NCBI RefSeq assembly: GCF_051020765.1
Contig: NC_134929.1
Location: forward strand, 5,172,786 to 5,236,785
DNA from: Lasioglossum baleicum
Lineage: Eukaryota; Arthropoda; Insecta; Hymenoptera; Halictidae
DNA length: 64,000 bases
Direction of reading: 5' to 3'
The translations under genes were made by a program, and so were the position numbers. Positions 36,201 through 47,169 of the stretch are shown in pieces (positions within the stretch are counted from its first letter, which is position 1; each line of letters starts with the position of its first letter). The notes under the pieces were generated by a model that did not search any database, was not told the DNA's origin, and worked only from the letters and a program-made list of their open reading frames with translations.

Positions 36201-38542
36201 ACTGTTGTCTGTCGGAAAAGTGTACAAAACGAAGTATTCTTTCGATCGTTTCAAAAATATTCGATCCATTAGGATGGGCATCTCCCGTGATTATTGTTGC
36301 AAAAATAATGCTTCAAGAGCTCTGGCTCTTAAAGAAAGATTGGGATGAAGATACCCCCCTTGAATTTCGTAAAAAATGGATTGCGTATTGCAACATTCTG
36401 CCTCAATTGAGCTCGGTCAAAATTCCTCGCTGGACCGGACTGCACAGCAACAGTATCGCGATCGAATTACACGGCTTTGCCGATGCGTCACATTGTGCCT
36501 ACGCCGCGGTAGTTTATTTGAGAGTTCTTCATTCCCTTTCGGATATACAAGTTACTCTGCTGACTGCTAAAAGTAAAGTAGCTCCTCTCAAAACTATCAG
36601 CATTCCTCGCTTGGAATTAAACGCTGCCGTACTAGTAACCCGACTGCTTGAGTGGACTTCGTCATCCTTAAAACTTCCATCATCTCGCATTTACGGATGG
36701 ACAGATTCCACCGTCGTCTTAGCCTGGCTTAGACAACATCCTTCTACTTGGAATACATACGTCGCAAATCGCGTATCCGAGATCCAAACTCGGCTTCCGC
36801 AGGTAAAGTGGCAACATGTACGTTCTCAAGAAAACCCAGCTGATTGCGCCTCGCGAGGTATCTCCGACTCTGAATTCGCTACTCATAAGCTGTGGTGGTC
36901 TGGACCGGATTGGTTATCTCGTCCATCCGTTTTCTGGCCTGATCACACTCGTTCGAATAGCGAAGAGCTAGACTCACGAGAAATCGCCTCATCTGAATCT
37001 CGTAAAATACAGGTTCAACTACTGTCGACACACCCTGAATGGGATCTTCTATATCAATACTCAAGCTGGACGCGACTCTGTCGAGTCACTGCATATATAC
37101 TTCGATTCGCCCAGAATTCTTGTAAAAAAACTACGTATGTCGTCTACTTGCTCGCTGTACCATTCACTGTCTTTATCTGCTGCCGAGATACGAAATGCTT
37201 CTCTGTATTGGATGTCTTACGTTCAAAAGAAAAACTTTCATGCTGAAAGCAAATTTTTAAAGGATCATGCACCGGTTCCGAAATCCAGCTCGCTTATTTC
37301 TTTACATCCCATCCTCGGGAAAGATTCATTAATTCGGCTTGGCGGGCGGCTCGAGCATGCCGCTCTAAGCTATGAGGAAAAACATCCAATTATATTGCCG
37401 AAACACCGAATTTCGGAACTTCTAATCGATCATGTACACAAGCGCACTCTCCATGGAGGCGTGCAGTTAACTCTTCGAGTTCTTCGACAACAATATTGGA
37501 TAATTTCGGCTAGATCCTTAGTACGCGCCCACATACATCGATGCATTCCCTGTATTCGGCAAAGGGCGCAAGCTGCTACTCAGCTGATGGGAGACCTTCC
37601 AAACTTTAGAGTCACTCCCTCGGCTCCATTTTCCCATACTGGGCTGGACTATGCCGGTCCAATTCACATACTTCCAATTGTCGGTAGAGGTCAAAAGACG
37701 AGAAAATATTACTTCGCAGTGTTCGTATGCCTTGCTACCAAAGCGGTGCATCTCGAACTTGTCGAAGATTCCTCCACCGCTGTCTTTTTAGCTGCCTTTA
37801 GACGATTCGTCAGTCGCCGAGGGCTTCCTACTAACTTGTACTCTGACACCGCACGAACTTCCGTGGTGCCGATCGTGAATTGAAGCAAACCTTTCAAGTT
37901 CTCCTGTCTGATCCTTCGCTCAAAAACTTGCTGGCTAATGACGGAATCACCTGGAAATTCATCCCCCCTTCCGCTCCTCATTTTGGTGGACTCTGGGAGG
38001 CTGGAGTAAAAAGCGCCAAGTATCACTTAAAGCGAGCAGTGGGAGCGCATACTTTATCTCAAACTGAGTTTTCTACCGTCTTATGCCAGGTCGAGGCATG
38101 TTTGAACTCTCGTCCGATTTCCGCTCTTACCGACGAACCTACCGATCTATCGGCGCTGACACCCGGTCATTTTATTATCGGGCGGCCACTTATCGCGGTT
38201 CCAGAGGAATCCGCTTTGGAGATAAATCCGAATAGACTTGACCGATGGCAACAAGTCAGAAAAATTACCGAACAAATCTGGCGTTCGTGGTCCTCCGACT
38301 ATCTACATACGTTGCATCAACGTCGAAAGTGGCAGCAGGATCGCGCAAACTTGAGCGTAAATGAACTTGTTCTTTTAAAAAATTCTTTACTTCCCCCTTC
38401 TAAGTGGCAACTCGCGCGCATTACTCAGTTACATCCTGGCCCGGACGAAAAGGTCCGCGTTGTCACCGTGCGTACCGTGGACGGTGAATTGAAACGACCT
38501 ATAACCCAGATTTGCCCGCTGCCGGTCAAGTCACAAAATTAA
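33224..38542 (+). pseudogene. BEL/Pao Gag-Pol polyprotein, two frameshifts
   Basis: I take the Met at 33224 (good ATG context) although the frame opens at 33095. Domains in order: Pao-type Gag (DUF1759-like, FSGDFSQWGTF near nt 33625), zinc knuckles (from nt 34226, including CFNCLRSGHVTSDC), an aspartic protease with DQGASCSFI near nt 34646, reverse transcriptase with YVDD at nt 35948-35959, RNase H with GFADASH at nt 36473, then an integrase with an HHCC finger and GLDYAGP. The frame shifts near a run of A at 37123-37129 (before the integrase) and again near 37846, in the region of the second catalytic Asp of the integrase. The last part ends at 38542. All domains are recognisable but the copy as assembled cannot make a single polyprotein. 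Confidence 0.93.
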
Positions 38543-38820
38543 AATTTAGATTCGTCCAAGTAATTACCAATTATACTTTTGTATCCTTTGCGTTAATGTA
38601 TAAGGTAGATTATAAGCTGCGTTACATCTTTACTCTATGTACTTATTTTAAGAAGCAATATTGTTAGTCTTTCTTGTTGCCTTTGACGGACTACTGTTTA
38701 TCTTCGTTTACTGCTGTGAATTGTCATTTATATATCAAGGTTCCAACGTACACGAAATTACTCTCTTATAATACTTAATTTGCGAAGACCAAGATATATC
38801 GTTTTGCCTCCTCTGGACGC

Positions 38821-38833
38821 AAGGCGGGCGGTA
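38821..38833 (+). promoter_or_regulatory. BEL polypurine tract
   Basis: A purine-rich aaggcgggcgg lies directly before the 3' LTR, where plus-strand priming occurs in LTR elements. Confidence 0.6.
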
Positions 38834-39234
38834 TGTTTAAAACCATATATACGCGAGCGAGATATCATTCTAATAGCCGTTAATAGCTCGCCGGTTGCTT
38901 GAGCCGGTATTGTTTCTACGCGTTCCAGAGATTCCGTCATTCGTGACTGTTGATAGTTTTTGTAACCTGACCCTGCGTCTTTGTCTAAGTGTCGTCTCAA
39001 CTCCTGATTGGCAAAATTGAACTGTAACGAATATTTGTCGAATCGCTGCCGTTTCGCGTGCCGGTCTCAAGAGACCAGTGAGAGTCTAATCGCCGTATTG
39101 AAAGGTTACTGCTGTAAGAGAGCTCGTCAGGTTCTTATATAATAAAATCAAAGAGTATCCGTACACACGACCAGTTATTAAAAACTCTCCAAACCACAGT
39201 CCTGCGAGCCAGTCCATAAATACTGTCGTTAACA
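38834..39234 (+). repeat. BEL 3' LTR
   Basis: 401 bp, by eye identical to the 5' LTR except for 4 missing nucleotides. Confidence 0.93.
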
Positions 39235-39293
39235 AGGATGACATAATAATATGTAATTAATAATAATAATAATAATTTAGACATATTACTTAC

Positions 39294-39707
39294 CTGTGTA
39301 TTGTCATTTTCAATGATCAAAGGAGCCGGGCTTTCCGAATCTTGTAAAAATTTTAAAGCGTAAAAGACCCATGAAGCCTGCTTGTAAATTTCATTTGTAC
39401 CAGATCCAGACCTCATTGAAGTTTTAATTTTACTGAGCTCCCGTCTATGATTGGATCGTAATGTGTTAATTTTTTTTGAAACGTCCTTCAATAAAGCCGT
39501 GGGTTTCATTTCCTTGTAAATAAGGAGCAATTTTTCCAATGCTCTTTGTTTTTTATATTTATTTAAATAATTTGGATGAACTTTGCTCCATAGTTCTGGT
39601 AAGGTCTCCTATTCTGCGATGAATCGTCTTAAACACTCGTCACCATCGTTAATTGGTAAATCTTCTAGTAGATCAAATTCAAACTCAAATTCATTTTCGG
39701 CCTCCAT
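39294..39707 (-). pseudogene. MADF (Myb/SANT-like) domain protein exon, probable Harbinger ORF
   Basis: On the minus strand an ATG at 39707 opens an acidic leader (MEAENEFEFEFD), then one TAG near 39611, then a complete MADF-like domain: LPELWSKVHPNY, KDVSKKINTLRSNHRRE, SGSGT, and SWVFYALKFLQD at the end (S is read from the same frame as A-S-W-V). The exon ends at 39294 with a CAG/GTAAGT donor; the rest of the gene is not seen. MADF proteins bind DNA, and insect PIF/Harbinger elements commonly encode one next to a convergent transposase, as here once the BEL element is discounted. The internal stop suggests decay. Confidence 0.75.
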
Positions 39708-39752
39708 GTTTGCTTCAAAGTTGCCTCTACTTCTACTTCATGTCCAGAAGTT

Positions 39753-39973
39753 GCTCGATCGGGGAAATTCTCAAGTATACTTGGGCCCAAATAAGAAGGT
39801 ACTTGTTCTGCTCATGTTGTTGCGCGTCAGCCATAAAATTGAGTAGGGGGATTAGCCAATGAACGAGTTCCGTTAAAGTCATATTCGTCGGATAGTAAGT
39901 ACATTCTTATTTGGGCTCGAGCATAATATCCGTGGAATACCCCCACTTCTCGGGAGATGCCTCCGATCGAGCA
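39753..39973. repeat. Imperfect inverted repeat upstream of the MADF exon
   Basis: The stretch 39753-39802 (gctcgatcgg ... cccaaataagaaggtac) is mirrored by 39898-39973 (gtacattcttatttgggctc ... ccgatcgagc). It may mark one end of the Harbinger element or a separate small insertion. Confidence 0.6.
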
Positions 39974-40001
39974 ACATAAATTTATTAAAAGTTTACACGT
40001 T

Positions 40002-40231
40002 GTAGTTAATAGGAATTTGTAGTGGTGTGGAATAACTGTACGCACAGACACAATGTAATTAACTGCTCAATAATTAGAATATATTATAACCTTTTTCTTT
40101 AGTCGTACATCTCAAAAGCGACAATTCAACCGAACAAGAAAGTAGAGTGAAGTTAGTCAATAAACACAAAATATATGTATACTCGCTTCGAGTGAACTTG
40201 ACTGCATATTCAACTGTTGTATATACCAACA
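40002..40231 (-). repeat. Copia 3' LTR
   Basis: 230 bp; in element orientation it begins TGTTGGTATATACAACAG and ends CCTATTAACTACA. One T is missing relative to the other LTR near 40020. Confidence 0.93.
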
Positions 40232-40293
40232 CTTCCTCTCAACAGTTAAATCCTAAAAAAGATAAATAAACATTAATTATTTAATCGTCTCCT

Positions 40294-43200
40294 TCAATTA
40301 ATCAGTTGACTTTTCTTCCTCAAATTTTTCAGTTTCAATGGTCCCATTGACTCAGTTGGACAATATTCCAATTTTATAATTTCTTCCTCCATCAAGTCTT
40401 TCATAAAGTGGTACTTGGTGTCAATGTGTTTTGTCCTGTTGCTGAATTTATCATTTGTAGCTAGTTTGATGCAACTTTGATTATCTTCCAGCATCTTTAT
40501 TGGTTGATTTTGTTCTTCTCCCAAGTCCTTTAACATTCTTTTTATCCAAATCGCCTCTTGGCTTGCTTCAGACAGTGCAATGTATTCTGCCTCTGTACTG
40601 GACAGTGAGACACATGTCTGCTTTCTACATGACCATGAAATTGCACCCCCATTTAGTGTAAATAGGAATCCACTATTTGATTTCCTGTCAGTTCTGTTTT
40701 CGGCCCAGTCTGCGTCCGCGAATCCAACTAATTCTTCGGTATTTTTGCCTCCAAGCTTTAGTTTTAAATCCTTGGTACCCTTTAGGTATCTGACCACTCT
40801 TTTCAGCTCTGTCCAATCACGTTTTGTTGGTTTTTTAATCTTTTGGCTTAAAATTGATATACTGGCACTGATGTCTGGTCTGGAATTGACTGCCAAATAT
40901 AATAACGCTCCAATTAATCTTTGGTATAGCTCATTATCTGCTAGGTCTTCTTCCTCTGATTGTATTTTATTGTATCCAGTGTCCAATGGAATTTTTGACG
41001 CTTTAGCATCCTCTAATCCAAATTTCTTGATTATTTCTTCAATATATGGTGTTTGATGGATGTAAAATATCCCATCTGCATCTCTTTCTGTTGTTATTCC
41101 AACGTACCTGGATAATTCCCCCAAATTGGTCAAACTAAATTCCTTTTCAAGCCCTTTTTCTGTAGTTTCGATCAATAGCTTACTAGTACTTGCCATCAGC
41201 ATATCGTCGACATGTACAATGATGTAAATTGTCTCATCTTCGACCCTTTTCCAGTATAAACATCTGTCAGCAGTGCTAACCCGAAATCCATGTTTCTTCA
41301 GACTTTCATCTAGTTTCTTATTCCACATTCTTGCTGCTTGCTTCAAGCCATAAATACTTTTGATTCATTTTGTTTATAGCCTTCTGGTTGTCTCATGTAA
41401 ATTGTCTCCTCCAGTTCTCCATTCAGGAATGCAGTTTTTGCATCGTAATGTTGAGTAAATAATTTTCTTTTTCCTGCCACTACCAGTAATGCACGTAGTG
41501 TCACTGGTCTCACCACTGGAGCAAATTTTTCATTGTAATCGCTTCCATAGTGTTGACTGAAACCTTGTGCTACCAGTCTTGCTTTATATTTAAGCTCTTT
41601 GCTTCCTGGTATTTGCTTTAATTTAAATACCCACTTGCATCCAATGACCCTTTTGTCCCTTGGTATTTTTTCCAGTTTCCATGTATTATTTTTTCTTAAT
41701 GAGTTTATCTCATCATCCATTGCTTTGATCCATAACTCTTTACTTGGTCCAGAGACTGCCTCATCAACCGTCTTTGGCTCAATGCATTCTGTTGCCATTC
41801 TAGCTGAGTGTTGAAATCTTTCTGGTCCAATTCCTTTGGTGGATCTCTCTGATCTTCTTGTTTCAATTTCTTGCAGATCTATTTCATCTCCATCGTATTC
41901 ATATGTCTCATCTGCCTCATGAAATGATGGATCTGATTCCAATACACTTTGATCATTTGTGGTCTGATCGTCTTCATCAATTTCCTGTACAGCAATCTCT
42001 TCCTCTTGATCCTCGATGATTGTTTCTTGACCCCTTACTTCAATTTCTTCTTCTTCAGGGTTCATTTCTGTTTCAATGTTTTCTGTATTTCCTTTGTTGT
42101 TTCTAGTTGGTTGTGTTAACTGAGTTTTTTTTAATCTCATGTTTATTTATGAATGTCACGTCCCTGCTTATTGTTATCTTACTTGTCTTTGGATCCAACA
42201 TCCTGTATCCTTTTGCTTGGTCCGAATATCCCACGAATATCATTGGAGATGCCTTTTCATCCAATTTTTGTCGCTTTTCTTTTGGTATGTGTACATATCC
42301 AAGAGTACCGAATATTTGAAGATCTTGAACTCTTGCCTTTTCCTGATTCCATAATTCATATGGCGTTTTTTCTGTAGCTCTAGTTGGTAGAATGTTTTTC
42401 AGATAATTGGCTGTATTTATAGCCTCTGCCCAATACTTTTTCTCTAATTTTCCATCAATCAGCATGGTGAGTGCTGCTTCTACCAAAGTCCTGTTTTTTC
42501 GCTCAGCCACCCCGTTCTGCTGAGGGTTATAGGGGACTGTAAACTGTGCTTTTATCCCTTCGGTTCGATACAATTGTTTCAGCTGATTGTTGACATATTC
42601 TTTGCCATTATCTGACCTAATTGTCATTGGTTTCTTTCCAAATTTATTGAACACAAAATTAATATACTCTTTAATGCACTCAGCTGCTTCTGACTTGTGT
42701 TCAAGGAAATATACAATTGTGTATCTGCTATAATCATCTATTATCGTCATGAAGTACCTTTTTCTTCCAGGTGTGATAAAGTTCATTGGCCCACACAGAT
42801 CAGTGTGTACCAGGTCCAAGACCGAGTGTGTTTTTCTTAATGATTCCTGTGGGAATGGTTTTTTCGCTGATTTCCCCTTTACACAACACTCACACACCTC
42901 TCTTATACCACAATCTTTTATCTTTATCCCTGTAACTAAATTTTTCTTCTCCAGCTGTTCAATTCCTTGGATATGGTGATGACCCAATCGCCTGTGCCAA
43001 GTGTGCTGGCAATCTTCAGTGTGTTGTTGACTCATTGCTGTCATTGCTACTTCCGAGCCCTTTAATACATACAAATTTGATGATAGTATTCCCTTTGCAA
43101 CAGCTGTGTTGTTCTTGAATATTTCACATCCTTTTCTATTAAAATTTACTGTAAATCCTTTATCTGTTAGACGTTTAACTGATAGCAGACTTTCCTTTAG

Positions 43201-43629
43201 GTCAGGCACATGAAGTACATCTGTCAACGTGACCATAACCTCTTGATTCCTTTCATTTGTGCACTTTAATTTTCCTGTACCAGTTCCAATGACTTTTGCT
43301 CCAACTCCTGTTGCCAGAGTCACATCAGTTTGAGATTTCTCTTTATACTCGATAAAAAATTCTTTATTGTTGGTCATGTGGCTTGTTGCCCCTGAATCAA
43401 TGTACCAGACGTTCTCCCCGTCGCCTTGACAAACCTTAAAGCATAGATTCACTGTGTTTTCTTCACTGACCTGATTTACTTGCTCTTTAGCCTTTTCTTT
43501 TCCTTTCTTGGCTTTCCTTCCATGCCTTGTATCTGTCACATTGCTGCTTGAAATGGCCTGGCTTCTTGCAAAAGAAACAGGTTGTATCTTCTTGGGCTTT
43601 GGCTTTATGGTTCCTGAAATTTTGTCCAA
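40294..43629 (-). pseudogene. Copia Pol (protease-integrase-RT-RNase H), multiply broken
   Basis: Three minus-strand frames together cover Pol. 43629-42103 holds a protease motif WYIDSGATSHM, a zinc-finger integrase start (HRRLGHHH, CECC) and the DDE core (HTDLCGPM, RSDNGKEY, NGVAERKNRT). 42140-41343 holds an acidic linker and the first part of the reverse transcriptase, including NNTWKLEKIPRDKRVIGCKW. 41346-40294 holds the rest, with HVDDMLMAS at the active site and RNase H with SSTEAEYIAL. The frame shifts in an A-run near 42125. A second break at 41343-41346, just before YGLKQAARMWN, looks like a small deletion. The C-terminus after EYCPTESM also seems shortened. The first frame opens within the end of Gag in another frame. 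Confidence 0.92.
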
Positions 43630-44224
43630 CTTTTAGTGCTGTGTCACCAGTGCCTTCAGCACCTTTTCTTCTTTTGAACTCATCTATTAACTTTCCTTTC
43701 ACGAGACTCAGAGTTAATTCTTTCTCTGGACGAGACTCGAGTGCTGTAATGAGTATTCCATATGATTCTGGAAGGCTGCTGAGTAGCATGGCAACCACAA
43801 GGTGATCCTTTAATTCTTCACCAAGTGCAGTTAGATTGTCCACTAGGTTTTCCATCTTAACAATGTGGTTCTCCATGTCTCCTCCTTCAGAAAGCTTTAA
43901 TTCACATATTTGTCTTAATAGGTATATTTTGCTGGTTAAAGTAGATTTTTCATGATAGTTTTTTAAAGAATCCCATACCTCTTTAGCTGTAGTTTTCTTA
44001 CGTACGTGTATAATTTGGGCATCTTCCACAAACAGTCCAAGTGTGGCACGTGCCTTGTCGTCTTTCTTTTGCCAGATTTGAGCCAGCTTTTCATCTTCTG
44101 GTTTTCTTGTATTTATAACTGTCCATAATTCTTCTCTGATTAACAACAATTCCATTTTGTATTTCCATATCTGGTAATTGTCATTATTTAACTTTGTTAT
44201 AGACACTTTCGGCATCTCTGCCAT
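43487..44224 (-). CDS. Copia Gag
   Basis: 245 aa with the UBN2/Copia-Gag pattern: KLNNDNYQIWKYKMELLL at the start, a helical middle, and one zinc knuckle CFFCKKPGHFKQQC near the C-terminus. It ends at 43487 in a run of A and G. Pol continues in the +1 frame, so either a programmed shift or a one-base change separates them; most Copia elements use a single frame. The Met at 44224 fits the family start. Confidence 0.9.
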   Translation of the reverse strand: MAEMPKVSITKLNNDNYQIWKYKMELLLIREELWTVINTRKPEDEKLAQIWQKKDDKARATLGLFVEDAQIIHVRKKTTAKEVWDSLKNYHEKSTLTSKIYLLRQICELKLSEGGDMENHIVKMENLVDNLTALGEELKDHLVVAMLLSSLPESYGILITALESRPEKELTLSLVKGKLIDEFKRRKGAEGTGDTALKVGQNFRNHKAKAQEDTTCFFCKKPGHFKQQCDRYKAWKESQERKRKG

Positions 44225-44257
44225 GATTAACCTTAAATTCCACCGCGTGCAGTGATG

Positions 44258-44504
44258 CCGAAATCGTGGTACTGTGGTACTAAGCCGTGGTACGAGACCC
44301 CCCCACTATGACCTACCGTTGCCCCTACTGGCCTTCTCCAACTCGCTCGCGCGCTACACTCACCAACGTACCTCTCATATCCTAGGAGAGGTACGTTGGT
44401 GAGTGTAGCGCGCGAGCGAGTTGGAGAAGGCCAGTAGGGGCAACGGTAGGTCATAGTGGGGGGGTCTCGTACCACGGCTTAGTACCACAGTACCACGATT
44501 TCGG
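44258..44504. repeat. 247-bp near-perfect palindrome in the Copia leader
   Basis: The two arms of about 119 bp are reverse complements with no mismatch that I can see, separated by only about 9 bp (atatcctag) at the centre near 44381. The ends are CCGAAATCGTGGTAC and its complement. It sits between the primer-binding site and Gag, so it would be transcribed as a long hairpin. I see no target duplication. It may be an inserted miniature foldback element. Confidence 0.9.
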
Positions 44505-44610
44505 AAACTGACCGCGTGGCTTTACTTTACTCTAACCTCAATCTCCACCGCGTGGCTTTACTTATAGAATTCTAATTTTCACTTTTCTTTTATTACATGC
44601 ACCTGTGCTC

Positions 44611-44626
44611 CACTGGGCCCATAACC
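44611..44626 (-). promoter_or_regulatory. Copia primer-binding site, complementary to the tRNA-iMet anticodon region
   Basis: In element orientation GGTTATGGGCCCAGTG follows the 5' LTR directly. The first 14 nt are complementary to the anticodon stem-loop of initiator tRNA-Met (CTGGGCCCATAACC), not to its 3' end. This matches the known use of a half-tRNA primer by Drosophila copia. Confidence 0.85.
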
Positions 44627-44857
44627 TGTAGTTAATAGGAATTTGTAGTGGTGTGGAATAACTGTACGCACAGACACAATGTAATTAACTGCTCAATAAT
44701 TAGAATATATTATAACCTTTTTCTTTAGTCGTACATCTCAAAAGCGACAATTCAACCGAACAAGAAAGTAGAGTGAAGTTAGTCAATAAACACAAAATAT
44801 ATGTATACTCGCTTCGAGTGAACTTGACTGCATATTCAACTGTTGTATATACCAACA
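44627..44857 (-). repeat. Copia 5' LTR
   Basis: 231 bp, the same sequence as 40002-40231 plus one T. Confidence 0.93.
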
Positions 44858-45173
44858 CACGTTTATCAATTTATTTAAATTGTTATATTTATTTAATATT
44901 AAAGGACATAAATAAAATAATAAATTTATTAAAAATTAATATTATATATAAGTATATAATTTATTTATTTAGACATTCCCCTATAATATAAGGTTATATT
45001 ATAAACTTCTGGACATGCCTACTCTACACCATCATTCAGACTGTTAGTCTCCCCTTCACTTCCCGTGATTGAAGCTCGGATTTCCAAATATCTGGAAATC
45101 CGTCAATCCATTTCATCAGTCCGTCAGTATTAGAGCTGCAAGCGGGCTCACAAAATGCGAGACTCGCTTGTGC

Positions 45174-45992
45174 GAGTCGAGTCGAGTTCTCGCACGAAGC
45201 GAACGGTTCGCACGGGACGGATAGTTCGCATCGATGCGAAGTACTCGCATCGATACGAACTACTCGCACCGATGCGAACTATCCGACCCGTGCGAACCGT
45301 TCGCTTCGTGCGAGAACTCGCCTAGGTTCGCTCAATCCAATCGAACTTTTCTGGGCTCGCACCGAGCATGCGGTTCGTACGAAAAGAACGCGAACGGCTT
45401 GTATCTTACACGAAGGAAACGAATCGAAATGAATTCATATTCAAGCGTAATATAACATGGTGCGAGTTATACATAGCGGGAAGAGCGGTACATCGATATT
45501 TTCATAATTTTAATATATTGATGATGCTAAATATTTAGGATATTTTATTATATATTTTGATAGTAAAATGGCCATAATGTTGATTAATGTAAATTCAGAA
45601 TTTCTATAACCCTCTTATTGAAAACAGTTATGCAAAAACAACTATTTTCTAGATTTATGTGAATATGTAGACATGATTGATTTTCATCTCGAAGTCTTTT
45701 CTGAATTTGCAAATGTTGAAGTGGGTATGTAAATTCTGTGCAAAATTGACACGATGAACGATATTATTTATACTTGTAGAAGGTTTTATGAAAACGCAAA
45801 AAGATATATTTAAATAATAGCTTGCACAATTTTATTATTCCTTGGAAGCATGTTTATTTAGATACTATATATGACGAGTTAGTAGAGTATTTAGGTAAAT
45901 CAAGGTATTTCTTTTTAATTAAAAATTAACACATATCACGTATGTATTAAATTGAAAATGAATTTTTCTTTATTTCTCTCTCATTCTCTTTC

Positions 45993-46048
<56 letters not shown>

Positions 46049-47169
46049 GATATAATAACAATAATAACAATAATAACAATAATAACAATAATAACAATTT
46101 TTTTAAAGCGGGTTGGTGAAAAAATCTTGAAAAGACACGTTCTTCTGACTTTCCATCGAAATTGGAGATGAAGATCTATGTTCACGCCAAAATCCGCTTT
46201 GGCTCGTCGAACAATACTTCTGGTTGGAACTGATACGATTATCAATCTTTTGGCTTACGCTGGAGTCGGCGCCCCCCCTCTTCTCTCTTCTACTGGCGAA
46301 TAACAAGAACAGTAAATAATAATAACAACAATATCAATAACAACATAAATGATAAAAGTGATACATACCTTTGCAGTACAATCTACAATTTCTGATTGGC
46401 AAATACAAAGCAGAGTTGCTCCACTTTTTCTGATAGTAAAGACGATCTCCTCTCTGTAACTATATTCCCAGCGAGTGAGAATAATCTTTCACTATACGTT
46501 TGTGTTGCTGGAACGCTTAATAAATTCCTAGCAACTATTGCTAAATCAGGATATCGTGTAGAATTTTGGTTCCACCACTCCAGAATACACGATTCCGGTG
46601 AAATCAATTTTTCGCTTATGTAAGCGTCTGTTTGGCTGCACACAATATTTGTTGTGTGGCCTTCGAGCTGCGCTACATCTTTAAAGAACGCGAACAGCGT
46701 ATGCGTTGATGCTTCTGCTGCTGATGATGATGATGCTGCAAAAAGATATGTAATATATACGTACTATATTAAATGCAATCTCGTTCATTTTTGTGATTCT
46801 TTTACACTCACCAACGTTTTCATCTGCAACGGTTTCATCTGCATTCGGTGTAGACGGTTTACTATATGTCGTTGCAAATTTATTTAATACAGCTTTTGCC
46901 TCGTCTTTCCTCTCCATTGGCAACAATCTATCTTTTATACGCGGATCTAAAAGCATGCTTGCTACTAGACATTCCATGTTCGTAGCAAAAGAAAATCTTG
47001 CGTCCAGTTCAGTGATCAAATTCCTTTTCAATTTCGCGACTTCGCTGTCACTGTCGTTCTCCTGAATTTTGGTTAACCTGTCACGAATTGCGTGTACTGT
47101 AGGAATGTAACTTGGAAGGGTGGGTGTATCTTGTACTGACATCATTTCAGTCGCCTCTTTGAACAGTTT
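45174..47169. repeat. Left arm of the hAT inverted duplication
   Basis: About 2.0 kb, nearly identical to the reverse complement of 48693-50853. It begins outside with a gagtcgagtcgag repeat and subterminal palindromes such as gttcgcatcgatgcgaa. It contains a CT run of about 57 bp (45992-46047). Confidence 0.92.

Larger units (their letters stand above)
32632..39234 (+). mobile_element. BEL/Pao LTR retrotransposon, complete, with 4-bp TSD
   Basis: Two LTRs of about 400 bp (TGTTTAAAA...GTTAACA) bound an internal region with a primer-binding site and a Gag-Pol reading frame. The 4-bp AGGA occurs outside both ends (32628-32631 and 39235-39238). The LTRs look identical apart from a 4-nt length difference near their start, which points to a recent insertion. 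It landed inside an older Harbinger element, between transposase and MADF gene. Confidence 0.95.
40002..44857 (-). mobile_element. Copia LTR retrotransposon, minus strand, 5-bp TSD
   Basis: LTRs of 230 and 231 bp (40002-40231 and 44627-44857) bound the element. CACGT lies outside both ends (39997-40001 and 44858-44862). Gene order on the minus strand is Gag, protease, integrase, reverse transcriptase, RNase H, which is the Copia order. A purine tract gagaggaag adjoins the 3' LTR at 40232-40240. The LTRs appear to differ by a single base indel, indicating recent insertion, yet the coding region has several breaks. Confidence 0.95.
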
